From Adineta ricciae (Eukaryota > Rotifera > Eurotatoria > Adinetida > Adinetidae): a stretch of 64,000 nucleotides of DNA. The translations under genes and the position numbers were made by a program. This document shows, in pieces, positions 34,966-46,289 of the stretch. Below the pieces are notes generated by a model that searched no databases, was not told where the DNA came from, and saw nothing but the letters and a program-made list of their open reading frames with translations. Position 1 is the stretch's first letter; each line of letters starts with the position of its first letter. Location: assembly GCA_905250025.1 (NCBI GenBank), contig CAJNOJ010000075.1, positions 186,001 to 250,000 of the forward strand, in the 5' to 3' direction.

Positions 34966-36030
34966 GATGGATGGAAATTCAAAAATAATCAATGTACCAG
35001 TTGACGAATGTGCCATAGTCACCGATGTCTTACCCAGGACGATCGTTCCTGGAAGCAGTATTCCGCTTAATTCCGGCGAAAACCCGCCGGATATTCATAT
35101 TTTCCGCGCCGGAAACCACGAGAAAAGACCCGGAATCCTACTAAAGGAACCGGTAACCGTATCCGACTGTCGGCTATGGCGGGTTCTTGCTGGTTCTCGA
35201 TAAAACCTTTTAAATCCGATGAAAGGATCCGATCGTCGGAATACTGCTTCCATGAAATCCCCGGAAGGTCCTGGAACTGGTCGGTTCCGGACCGGATTGT
35301 TCGACCTGGGTAGCGACGACGGATGTTGATTCTTGCTTGGTTGTGGCAGCTATTTTCGATTCAACAAGCAGTATTTTTATCGGTCATTATTCCACGGCGG
35401 AGATCGAGGGTTTCGGCGAATTGATCACATTATACCATGCTCAGCAGTTTATGGAGACAATCGTCGAACAAATATGCGAAAACGTCTCGCTCGATTCGCT
35501 GAAAACAGTTTTTCTTATTGGTGGTTGGAATTCCAAGCCTTACTTAGCATTACAAGAACTTGTTGAGAATATTCGAAATGATGAAAAACGTCGTTGTTCG
35601 GAAAGTATTTCATCCACTTTATCTAAATTGATTTCTTATATTAAATACGTGCATCGACATTTCAATCTTGAACATCGTGGTTTTAATAATGAAAAGGTAA
35701 TTCGATGATGATAGAAAGAATAATTGGATATGTCAATTTGATCTTATTGTTGATCGGGTTGCAATACCACCGATCTTTCTCATTCTACAATACGCAAATC
35801 TTGAAATGAACAATCACGAGAAGAAATTGGTGACAATATTTCACTTCGATGGTAACAAGGGTGAACTGAAGAATGTACTTTATGCATCATCCGAATCTAA
35901 CCAACCTGCATTCATCAATGACGTCATCGCGATGTCTCATAGTCGAGCCAAAGCAGCAAATATCCAGCCAGAGCCTATCCAGAATGATATGCTGAAACGC
36001 ATGGAAGAGTTAAAATTACGCATACATTAA
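34966..36030 (+). pseudogene. Unknown gene disrupted by a mobile element
   Basis: The frame starts about 34966 (MDGNSKIINVPVDECAIVTD), is interrupted by the element at 35033-35310, and resumes as ATTDVDSCLVVAAIFDST to about 35704. There GTA-ATT-CGA-TGA ends it, but the next frame continues at once as FDDDRKNNWICQFDLIVD to the stop at 36030, so a one-base slip is also likely. Removing the element plus one TA gives GTC-TTA-GCG-ACG, which restores the frame exactly. The D-S-C-L-V-V block and the later VFLIGGW faintly recall the nucleophile-Cys fold of NTAN1/CheD amidases; I do not trust this enough to name it. Confidence 0.55.
35031..35312. mobile_element. CCCAGG-ended element inside a coding exon (TA duplication)
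   Basis: A 278-bp body (35033-35310) begins CCCAGGACGATCGTTCC and ends GGATTGTTCGACCTGGG, with TA on both sides (35031-35032, 35311-35312). The ends form a 10-bp near-perfect inverted repeat (CCCAGGNCGA). There is no transposase. TA duplication suggests a Tc1/mariner-type or similar transposase acting in trans (inference). Confidence 0.75.
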
Positions 36031-36437
36031 TAAACTGATATTCATTCGAAGAACTTTGAATAAAAATCGGACTAATCAAAAAGAAAAAGAGATTAAGATC
36101 AATAACACTCGTTTGAACATTTTCCATAAGCATCTCCTATGAACAATTCGATTTTTTTTAAAGGAAATAAATTCGTATAGAAATTTCACGCGCTCATTGT
36201 AAAATCAGAACGCAAGTTTTGATCGAAAATGAAATATTGATGATCTGCACAATCGATTTTTTATCGGATAGCGGAACCAGCACAAACAGATACACAAATT
36301 ACATGAATGAACTGCTTTTTGTTCGTCGCTGGTACAACATCTATCCAATGAATGAACGTTCTAATTGACAAAAAGGAAACAGAGAAGTGAAGAAACGCCT
36401 GTCCGTTAATCGATGACTGAGTTCATTCGTGAAGAAA

Positions 36438-38055
36438 ATGTCACCGCTGACCGATTTATTTTCGTTGCCTAACGAATTATTTCTGTCGGATATCTTTACT
36501 CATTTTGATTCGGTTGATTTAATCAAACTGTTCAACTCAATAGAAAACCGACGATTGAAATGTTTAGTTTGGGCGTCATTGCAGACAAGAATGTCCATCG
36601 ATCTGGCCCGAGTGGAACTAAGTAATCAATGGCTCACATCCAATCTGTCGTTTCTTCCATCTGGTAATCAAACTATTGCTGTTCGAATCGACAATACTCA
36701 GTTGAATGAAACATTAGCGGCTGTCATAGTCAAAGTATTCCCAAAACTGACTCGTGTGGAAGTGATTATGTTACAGGAGCGACCACAAAAGGAATTCTTT
36801 TTAATTTTATCGCGAGTGAATCTTGATTCTTTGACATTGTCATCAATCGCAAATGATCAGAATGAAATGTTGATCTACGTGTGTAATTCACAGTGCACGC
36901 TTCGCTATTTAACTATCACCGAAGACAACAACCCTATTCATACACCATTGGAAGAGTTATTTTATCATTACAATTATCGTTTGACATGTTTATCAGTAGC
37001 TGTGATTGATCTAGGTGTAGCTGCGTCACTGATGTGTCATGTCCCTGTTCTTGAAAAGCTTGTACTACGATTACCTCAGCGTCGTCGATGTACAGCAGGA
37101 CATCCTCGTGAATATCGTGACGAGGATCATCGTTCATCTCAATGGTCCAATCGTCTTCAATTGTTAAGTATTATTGCGCCTCGAGCATACACACGCATCA
37201 CCTCATCGTTCTATGATTTTGTACGTCGTTTTGGGTCATCACTTGAGCGACTCTCGTTCTATCTGACTCCACAAGCACTCGAACGTGAACTTCTTGAACA
37301 ATTACCTCGTCTGACACGATTAGATTTTTGTATCCATACAGGACCCACTTATCCTCATGAGAGCGATGCAAGACGTTTGTTTGATCAGTGGTCAGTCAAC
37401 CAACGGCACGTTATATCTATCTACCATAGTCCAGGTATGCAATATAGATGATCGAAATTTGTTGAATTTTCTTTATTTAAATGTAGGTCGTTTTCATACT
37501 CGATTCACCCTTCCATTCGTCTTTGATCGACTAGAGATAGTTGACGCATCATTTTTAGATTTTCATTCGAATCTGCCGATGGCTGATGATTCTCTTCGAT
37601 TGCCAACTGTACGTCACATTTCTTTTCTGTGTTCCACAAGAAAAATTTTTACTAACACGTTGCTCGAGAAAATTCATCATACTTGTCCGCGAGTCCATTC
37701 AATCCATTTGACCAATGCTGGACCGCCACTCTGCCTGAGTATTACACTTGCAAAGCTTGATTTATTACCTTCATTTACTTTCCAAATGGTTACTCAACTC
37801 GAGATTGATCATAGTTCAACATCTTTGCCGACTCTTCGTCGAATGTTCGAATTATTTCCTCGTGTCGAACATCTTGTCATATCCTACAAGTTTGTCGAAT
37901 CCTGGCGCATTGTGCAGCCGCTATGTGAGCTACCAAAGAGTGTTCGTCGCTTTACTGTTCAACTAAAATATGACAAAGGCCGAACAAACATTGATCAATG
38001 GCAAACATGCTTACCCTTCTCTGTCGAACTTCACTCGTATATCTCGAAGAATTAA
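36438..38055 (+). CDS. F-box-like protein with leucine-rich region
   Basis: Two exons: 36438-37434 and 37487-38055; they join as HSPGRFHTRF (about 521 residues). The start is the ATG at 36438 (MSPLTDLF). Residues 6-45 are an F-box-like domain (FSLPNELFLSDIFTHFDSVD). The rest is irregular leucine-rich sequence (FPKLTRVEVIML, LPRLTRLDFCIH, FPRVEHLVISY). F-box proteins dock onto Skp1-cullin ubiquitin ligases and pick substrates through such C-terminal regions; that role is inferred. This is the intact relative of the broken gene at 29862-31527. Confidence 0.78.
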
Positions 38056-39529
38056 TAGACAATATTCTTTATTGTTTAAATACAATTTCAGTTCAGTTCC
38101 TATAGATAAAGATTAATCGTTTGTATTACTTTTTTAAATATATCTATGAGCTAATTAACAAGACTACGGCGCGAACAGACTAGAAACATCAAGATAAGGA
38201 ACGAACGTTCTTTCTTTTCTTCGTGAGAAGTTCTCACGGAGAACTTTTTCATAGAAACCACACTAAGGTCTTCATAACCCTCACTATTTAGTATCAATAA
38301 ATCCCACTTTCACGGGCTTTCATTTGGTATACAATTCATCATCTACTCCATTTAAAATGATGGTGTTACCCCCTGGAATAATATTTTTTCCAACCGTGTA
38401 GAAACTTCAAAATTGTCTCGAAAAACAACTTAACAGACTGATTTATTCCGTTTTCATTTGATAAATATTCTTTTCTATAAATACGTTTAAATAAAGATCA
38501 CGATTTATCTAGTTGTTGATTATTTACGTTTGGAAAACAATTTCCATCAAGAAAAAGAACACATTATGTAAAAGAGGATAATTTCGTTATTAGTTCAATT
38601 TTTCCTTCAAATAACCTTCTTTTAGTATTTGTATATTTTCTGTGCGTAAATATTCAAGAGGAAATCATTTGGTTGTCTCGTTTAGAACTTATAACATAAC
38701 GAATGTTTAAGAAGGATGCATTTGCTATTGACGTTGGAATATCCAGAAGTTGGACTGACAGAGCAGTAGCGCAAAATAAACAATTTGTGAGTGATGTAGA
38801 TTTTCACGGTCATTTCCATTTATATATTCATTTTCAATTCTGTCACGGTCTGTGTTTAGATGTACAACAGGTTGCTCGATGGATAACTTCGGTTTCGGGT
38901 GGGGTTGGAGCAGTGTAACAATTGTTTGTCTGACATCAAATTTACTCCGACTAACACGATACCGAAGACAATAATATATCTTGTGATTGTTTTGTTCAAA
39001 TAAACATCCAAACAGACTTATACAAGATATAAAAAAGAATAAGGTTCTCAGAGACAGAAGAGTCGTTAGCGAAAGACTTAACTTTTCGTCTGTGTTGCGC
39101 TTTTCGTGCGACTGGAACGTGTTGTATGCATAAATCTTCTGTACGTTAAAGTTAATAACAAACGGGGAAAATATGTCATCCGTGAAAACTTCATCAGGCA
39201 ATGAAAATAAACTCATGATGCAATTTGGCTCAGTTCACACGATGGCTTTATTCATTTCATGCATTACATTATTTTTATTCTGAAAAATTAGAAGATGCCA
39301 TGATGTTTCCACTTCAGAATTTCCTCTACAACTTGACGCTGAATTTCTTTCAAAACTGGGTACAGTATATTTCTATTAGTAGAAAACTCGGTACAGTTAC
39401 CTGAAGACGTATATATTCTATCGTGTTCTTGTCAGTTTCTTTATTTACTGAAAGACAACACACGCCAACTAAAACATCCGTTCCGAACCTCTTGCTTAAC
39501 ATCACATCAAAGTATCACTCTATCAAAGA
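38056..39529. other. Intergenic region with gene relics
   Basis: Contains a decayed cathepsin propeptide exon (about 38460-38580) and an F-box-like relic on the minus strand (about 39050-39216, MSLFSLPDEVFTDDIF). The rest shows nothing. The upstream region of the GPCR is included. Confidence 0.4.
38460..38580 (-). pseudogene. Relic of a cathepsin L-type first exon
   Basis: Aligned by eye, this stretch matches 45205-45330, the signal-peptide/I29 exon of the cathepsin gene. Shared blocks include TATTCTTT, ACGTTTAAA-AAAGA, TCATCTA/TTATCTA, TTGATTATT and AAAACAATTTCC. The frame is not open and no peptidase exon is nearby, so it is a dead fragment of a duplicated cathepsin gene. Confidence 0.5.
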
Positions 39530-40480
39530 ATGTTCCAAGTTCAACGACTAGTTCGCTTCTCCTATTTTCTCGTCTTCAACATCACATCTCTCATCTCCAC
39601 AATGCTCATCCTAGCTTTTCTTCTTTTCTATCGGGCCAATCGACAGGCACTTTACAATCATATCATCATTGTTCTTCTTATTCTTGGATTTGTCTACGAA
39701 TTAACAAACATTTTGTTTCATCTGTACAATGATTACAATGGTGTACCTCTTTCAACATCACCTGATTTCTACATTTTCTGGGTGTTTCTTGATTATTCGT
39801 TGTACTCACTGCAAATCGCTCTCTTCGCTTGGGCGAGCATTGAAAGACACATTCTCATCTTTCATGATCAATGGTTATCGACAGCAAAGAAGCGGCTACT
39901 TATTCACTACCTGCCACCAACAATCATCATTGTCTACTATCTGATTTACTACTGTATGGTGTACTTTGACATACCTTGTGATTACTCATTCGATGGATAT
40001 TTACATGGTGGTATTTATATTCCTTGTGCATTTGATCGCACGTTTCTGGCAACTTGGGATCTTTTTGTTCACCAGGTCTTTCCCACATTGCTCATTGTGG
40101 TGTTTTGTGTTGCTCTGCTAGTCCGTGTTATCAGGCAAAAGGCACGAATGCATCGTGCTAATCGATGGCGAGAGAGTCGTCGTATGACAGTTCAGTTGCT
40201 ATCAATCTCATTAATCTACCTATTATTCAACCTACCGTGGGTGACTATCATATTCGCCTATCAATGTGGTTTGCCAGCTTCTGTTGCAATTGATGGTATA
40301 CTGTTCAGCAAATTTGTGCTTTATAATGTGATATTTTGTTTCCCGTACGTTACTTGTCTGTCAATGAAGCAGTTTCGTGTAAAAATGATGGAGCTGACTT
40401 GTTATCGAGGAAGAGGAAGACAAGTGATACCTCGCACTATAACAGGAAATGCTGCGCAGGGTGGAACACAGTTGCAGTGA
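39530..40480 (+). CDS. Rhodopsin-like G protein-coupled receptor
   Basis: A single-exon, 316-residue protein with seven hydrophobic segments at about residues 10-32, 40-62, 82-105, 124-147, 172-197, 220-241 and 256-277. TM3 ends in ASIERHILIF, where E-R-H stands for the usual D/E-R-Y switch. The second extracellular loop has Cys residues that could bridge to TM3. A basic third intracellular loop (RQKARMHRANRWRESRR) follows TM5. TM6 has LIYLLFNLPW. The NPxxY motif of TM7 is not conserved (CFPYVTCL). This divergent class-A type is common in bdelloids; the ligand is unknown. The absence of introns sets it apart from its neighbours. Confidence 0.85.
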   Translation: MFQVQRLVRFSYFLVFNITSLISTMLILAFLLFYRANRQALYNHIIIVLLILGFVYELTNILFHLYNDYNGVPLSTSPDFYIFWVFLDYSLYSLQIALFAWASIERHILIFHDQWLSTAKKRLLIHYLPPTIIIVYYLIYYCMVYFDIPCDYSFDGYLHGGIYIPCAFDRTFLATWDLFVHQVFPTLLIVVFCVALLVRVIRQKARMHRANRWRESRRMTVQLLSISLIYLLFNLPWVTIIFAYQCGLPASVAIDGILFSKFVLYNVIFCFPYVTCLSMKQFRVKMMELTCYRGRGRQVIPRTITGNAAQGGTQLQ

Positions 40481-42375
40481 ACAACGAATTATCACGTGCA
40501 CAATAAGATCGAATTAATCACCCTGATTTATGACTTGCATTTTGAATCTAAAAAACAAAACCGTCTCTCCGCTCCTTATTGTTGTTGTGTATATGTATTG
40601 GAATGATTTTAATATCTATTTAATATCGTACCAGTTCGTTTTATCAAAGACATTCTTTGAAACTTTTTATGTAAGATACTATGAGAGAACTGATGTATTT
40701 GTCCGGTAGTGCGACATGTATCATAGCGTAGAGATGATCAATCTCTAGCAGGATATTCATCTACAGCTTGCGAAATATGTGAGTTCACTAAAATATGAGA
40801 AGTTTTCGAGTGTATTTGTGAGGGCTGTGTGAGTATGGGTACAGGGTTATGGATGGTGTGGGTGTTGATTGTTTTGGAAGGAATGGGGTCATGGCGGGGG
40901 ACATCCCCACGAGCTCCCGAAAGATGAGGCGTGTTTTTTGTCTTTACTGCTGTTTTGCAAGTTCTGGGCCCCCACCCTCATGTGGTAATTGCGTGTGCTA
41001 GGAGTTGTCGTTTTTCTTATGTATTGTCTTTGCTAAGAGCAGAGGATGAATCATCCGGAGTAGAATAGACGATCTGCTGATGCATGTACATTTTGTATCG
41101 GTACTCACGCACCTATGGTACTTGTTCGAGATTAGCAGTTTTCATGATCTTCTACTGAGTTTTAGGAGAAAATAGACCGTTGTTCACTTTTCATTATGAA
41201 AAAATACTAAAAGGATCAAAACAAGCTTTCTGATGCATAAATAAGACGTTTTATTTTCATTTTCCGCTTTTCATCTATTCTGGATGTCAACATACTGTCA
41301 CTTGTTGAAAAGATCTCAATATAAAATCGTGAAAACATTCAAGTTCATTCATCGGAAAGATCCCGATGTGAACTTTTCTCTCATATGTATCAAGTAACTT
41401 ACGTAATAAGATTGGTAGCCAGCATTTGCTAAGGAAATCGAAAGTTAGTTCTTATAAAGCAAAACATCTTTGTGTTGTCTACAATTCACCCAACATTAAC
41501 AGTACTAACTTGATCTTGAGCAACCTTCGTTACATTCCTGTTTAAAAGCTTTGTATCCTGATAATGTTGTTCTAAACGTATATTTTGTGGTTAATCTAGG
41601 ATCTTAACACATAGCCATTCCTCAACCACTCACGGCTAGCCGTTAATGTCATGACTGTTCCGCTATATGCCTATCACTTTTGATTAACTGTCTGAGTGAA
41701 CAGCTACGTTTCTGTTCTTTTTTGCTTCCAAAGTGGCGATCCTCGATTCATTTAATTACCGAAATATAAACCATATGGGATTGTATTGATGAACATACCT
41801 TTTTTGCGATGCATAATCGCTAAAGTCCTATCGAAAAGCCTGACGCATACCAACGAATCACGCAATCCTCATATTAAGCTCATACTACTTCTTCTCATTT
41901 CTTGAAATACAACTACCATAGTGTAAGATAAACTAAATCTTTTTACGTAAACTTCTAAACCAACATCTTTGCACACATCACATCCAGGAATAGCCTACTA
42001 CCTTCTACCAAAGATTTCTAAAAGACGCATAAAGTATCACTTTTGAAAAAAGAAAGGAAGAGTTCTAATCTTGGTGGATAAGAAAAAACTAACAATCGAT
42101 TTGAATTCCTTGGCATCGATTACCTTACTACTAGTCAATCTCTGGTTGCTATCCGTATAGATTTCATTGACTTAAGAAATGCTGATTTCTGATTGGATAG
42201 GACAGACAAACGAACTTTAAGTTTTTTTGAGCCCATGATTTAACCGCTGTATAATCCTTTCTTTCAGAAAAGAGAATCAGATAAGAATAAAAATCTAATA
42301 TTATCTTTCTCTTTTAAAGATAATTGACTGGTTTTTGTATCTAATGATACAGAAGAATGAATATTTTACTCTTTT
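40481..42375. other. Long intergenic region
   Basis: About 1.9 kb without a supported gene. At about 41620-41645 there is CCACTCACGGCTAGCCGTT, an inverted match to the GGCTAGCCGCGAGTGG end of the dispersed repeat at 12.2 and 17.4 kb, but the rest of that repeat was not seen. Confidence 0.4.
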
Positions 42376-43019
42376 TTAAATAAAATAAAGTTCACAGGAA
42401 TTTAGTGCAACACTTGTTGGTGAGTAACCACCACAAACTAAAACTGTACTTTGATCATTATTTGGTAATAATGTTGCAGTATGCTTATATCTTGCAAAAC
42501 TAAGATTAGCTACTGGTGTTGTTAGATAATTATTTGATGGATCAATAAGATCACAAGTAGGTGTTATCACTGAACCAGTACTTCCACCAACAATTAATAC
42601 TTTTCCATCCGGTAATAATGTTGCTGTATGCCATGATCGTAATGTTGACATTGTACTCGTTAAAGTTGAAAAAGAATAAGTAAGAACATCAAAAAGAATC
42701 ATTGTATTTTGAGTATTCCAATTATTAAAATGTCCACCTGTTATTAATACTTTATTAACAGTTGGTAAATAAGATGCGGTATGATAAGCACGTGCTGTTG
42801 GCATTGCACCACCAGATCCTAATGAAAAGAACATATTTGATGCACCATAATATAATTCTGTTGAAGAATAATATGTTGAACCCTGATAACCACCAGCAAC
42901 TAAAATAATTCCAGAATTATTTCCAAGTCTTGTTACTGTATGCGAAAGACGAGGTACAATCATTGTATTTAAACTCATAGAAAATGTTGTTATTGATCCA
43001 CTTGAGATAGCATCACCTG
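42376..43019 (-). CDS. Kelch-repeat protein, N-terminus cut
   Basis: About 214 residues of a Kelch beta-propeller. The blade strands IILVAGGYQGS, KVLITGGHFNN, KVLIVGGSTGS and TVLVCGGYSPT are spaced about 50 residues apart, each preceded by an R-x-x-H-T-A/V-T strand (ARYKHTATLLP). The stop is at 42376. The 5' part is missing at the N at 43020, so only about four blades are visible. Bdelloids have many secreted or membrane Kelch/NHL propellers; the role is unknown. Confidence 0.8.
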
Positions 43020-43020
43020 N

Positions 43021-43232
43021 GAATTATAAATAGACTTAAAGGAAACGAACAAAGATATCGATAGAAAATTTTCCGAAGTTTGTCCGGTGAATAAAAGTAT
43101 CACCATTCGACGCAGAATTAAATTCTGAGTCGAATGGTGTAGTTCTCATGGACGGGACATACTTAGTAAAAAAGTTTTTAGCTAACATATCGTTTGTTCG
43201 TGCTACGTCCTTCGTGCTAGCTTCACACCGAT
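43021..43232 (-). mobile_element. Foldback element, one arm only, starting at an N
   Basis: It starts in the element centre (GAATTATAAATAGAC) right after the N and runs to the arm end CTTCACACCGAT at 43232. The arm matches that at 10320-10493. The flank TACTTAATC (43233-43241) differs from the flank of the 33-kb half (CAACTATTT), so the two halves need not be one insertion. Confidence 0.75.
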
Positions 43233-44182
43233 TACTTAATCGCTCTACGGGAAACATCCGACATAGTATAGCTAAAAGTAAAATGACAAAGTAAAATAAA
43301 ATGACATTTTCGTAAAACCTGAGTTGTTGTGCACCTTCACTGCAAATTCGTTTCTGTTAACGGTATTGTGTATCTTGAACAAACTATTCCATCCCACTTT
43401 ACTATGGGCACATGATAGCCTGAAAGATATGTGGTTAAAGTATTTCTCTTTGATTGTTATACACCTAGTTGTACTAGTACATCTGCTCAGGCGATAATCA
43501 TCCAGATTCTCGAATCCCTTAAAAGACGTTTGTTTCCAATTTCCACTGATTTCCAGTGTCTTCATTCCAGAGTCAGCCCGCTTTTCAACATGAGTACTGA
43601 TAGTTGTGCCGATGGCTTCATTTATTGTTTACGTCTGTAACGAAAACAGGACTTGCGTCGAACTATATGGAACATAAATAGAGGGAGTGAAAGTATCCAA
43701 CGGATAAATTCTTCGATGAATAGAACTGAATATAGCTTAACAAAGAAATAGGCGAAGACAGATAAATCTTTAGACAGTCGAAGTTCATATAAATATACCT
43801 CAGACTAACCTTGAAGAAGAAGAAAATAGGACAAACGTATTCGGTAGATCATGTTCAAACAAAAAGGATCAATGATGAGGATGAATTTATTTGCCAGTAA
43901 ATATATCGCTATAAATATCGACACATTTTTGATTACTTCAATCAACTATTCCAAATAAAACAATCAGTCATTTTTGATTTGGAAACAAGAAAATATTTTC
44001 CTCTTTCTTTTTAAACATTATTTAGAATTAATTATCAAATAAGTAAATGAAAGAAGTGCTTCGATGGAAAAAATATCAACAATCAACGTCTGCATTTAAA
44101 TGATTCCAGTTCAATATTAAACTGGATTAAAAAAATGACGGCATGTTGATTTATCCGATTTGGTTCGATGAAGAATAGGCGT
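43233..44182. other. Intergenic region
   Basis: Overlapping frames at 43272-43640 on both strands have no recognisable family. Otherwise AT-rich with nothing seen. Confidence 0.4.
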
Positions 44183-45326
44183 TCACACAAGCGGATAACT
44201 TGCAGAAGTTGCAATTCCACATTGATTGTGTTTATTTCTACTCATTAGAATGTAACCTTGTTGGCCCCAATTGGTTCCCCAAGAATTCTTGACAAGATAA
44301 TAATCTTTTGAATTCAAACTTCCATAACCAACAGCTAAAACACCATGATCAAGTAAATATGGTGAACAATGTGGTTCATCATAAACACCAGATGAATAGA
44401 ATTGAAATGACTTAAGTGATGCATCAATTGCAACTGATATGGGACCAATTGTGGCAATGGCTGCTTGGAGATCTGTTTCATTTCCTAATTTGATTTGAAC
44501 AAAACCCTAAAGAGAAACTTTTCAAATTTTGATAATTAAATTCGAATGTCTTTTAACTGTATCTGTTGCACCAATATTATTTGGATCAAATCGACAATGA
44601 TGTCGTTCAGCTTCATAAGGATAAGTCGACTCCGTATCAATGCCACCATTCGATTTGATATAAAGATAAGCGATTTCCATAATTCCTCCATGACAACCTA
44701 AATTGACTGAACAATCAACAAGATTTTGTTCAGAAAGTGAAACAAGTTTGGATGTCTTTGCAAAATGTTGTCCTTCTAAAACTCCTGTTGTTGAAAATGC
44801 CCAACATGAACCACATTGTCCTTGATCTTTGACTGGTGTAACATAACCTTTTGAACGCCAGTCAACTGAATCCGGTAGAACAAAATTCGATGCAGTTTCA
44901 AATGTCTGATGATTAATTGAAGTTTTGAGTTTCATCTGAAATCCATTCATTTGTTTTCGAAATTCTTCATTTGTCTACAAAGTAAAACGATCAAAGTGAA
45001 TATGTGATCCTTGTTTGTTACCATATCGCCAAATCGATTCATTCCAAGTGTATAACTATGCATTCCCATATCAGCTTCCAGATTGTGTTTGCGAATCATT
45101 GATAAATTTTCTTCCCAAATTTGTCGACTAAAAATTTTCTCAATCGAAAATACGGAAAACTATGTTTCTATCAAACAAACCGATTGATTTCATCTTGATT
45201 GGATGAATATTCTTTGTCAAAGACACGTTTAAACAAAGACCAAGACTCATCTAATTGATTATTCAAAATTGTAAAACAATTTCCCTTGAAAAAAACAACA
45301 CACAAGATAATCAATAGCAACTTCAT
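44183..45326 (-). CDS. Cathepsin L-like cysteine peptidase
   Basis: A papain-family (C1A) lysosomal or digestive protease. The ATG at 45326 starts a signal peptide ([18 protein letters not shown]). The I29 inhibitor propeptide follows ([18 protein letters not shown]; then [15 protein letters not shown] and [10 protein letters not shown]). The mature domain starts near [20 protein letters not shown]. The catalytic residues are visible: Gln and Cys in [10 protein letters not shown], His in [11 protein letters not shown], and Asn in [10 protein letters not shown]. The stop is at 44183. Four exons with short introns. All active-site residues are present, so the gene looks functional. Its 5' end is repeated just across the N at 45399 by an assembly overlap. 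Confidence 0.93.
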
Positions 45327-45703
45327 TATTTTTTTAACCGATCTTACAATGAAGATTCACATTTACATTTGTATATTTGACTTACGTCAATAGTCATTNA
45401 TCATTGATAAATTTTCTTCCCAAATTTGTCGACTAAAAATTTTCTCAATCGAAAATACGGAAAACTATGTTTCTATCAAACAAACCGATTGATTTCATCT
45501 TGATTGGATGAATATTCTTTGTCAAAGACACGTTTAAACAAAGACCAAGACTCATCTAATTGATTATTCAAAATTGTAAAACAATTTCCCTTGAGAAAAA
45601 CAACACACAAGATAATCAATAGCAACTTCATTATTTTTTTAACCGATCTTACAATGAAGATTCACATTTACATTTGTATATTTGACTTACGTCAATAGTC
45701 ATT
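45095..45703 (+). repeat. 304-bp sequence repeated across the N at 45399
   Basis: 45095-45398 and 45400-45703 are the same sequence with one visible substitution (TTGAAAAAAAC versus TTGAGAAAAAC). The copies abut the N on both sides, so this is an unmerged contig overlap. The second, partial cathepsin 5' end is therefore not a second gene. Confidence 0.92.
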
Positions 45704-46289
45704 GAGAAAAAAAAACATATTTTTCTTCTTATCTTTCACCATATGATATTGCAAAGATTAAATTTAGCTCGAAATTCACATGAAGATTTTTATTCGAATC
45801 GACAAATAATAAATTCATTTCTTTGTCATTATAAACATCGTTATTCCCTATGTGCATATCGATTCCAACATTGTTTTTTTTCTTAATGAGTATGTCGAAG
45901 CACTTGTCATATAAGTATGCACAAGGAGAGGTGAAGGAAAAGTTATCCTTCAATATAGGTGACGCCCATTTCACTCATAAATCAGATAAATCCTTGTGTA
46001 TCATAAATACAAACAAATCGAATAAAGAAAAAGAACCTAATTTGAAACAAAGCGAGAAACATATAAAAAATAGTCTTCTTACGAAAGACTTGCGAAAGTC
46101 AATATTTGAAAAGTGCGTAATAAACAAAAATGATTGATTATTAATGACAAATTCAAAACGAGATAAATGTTACGAATAGGACAAACCATGTGATCACTGA
46201 CGCATAACTTTGATCAGAGAACAATTATATTGCATTTATATTGCAAGAAAAGGTGAGGATTTATTCATTTTTGAGAGGCAAAAATAAAG
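45704..46289. other. Upstream region between cathepsin L and KUP
   Basis: Divergent promoters are expected here. Frames at 45729-46137 overlap on both strands, are Lys/Asn-rich, and have no family match. Confidence 0.4.

Noticed and set aside
45400-45703. Second cathepsin L 5' end
   Set aside because: Copy of 45095-45398 created by an unmerged contig overlap at the N.
45729-46137. Frames of 81 and 95 codons upstream of the KUP gene
   Set aside because: Antisense to each other, Lys/Asn-rich, no recognisable family.
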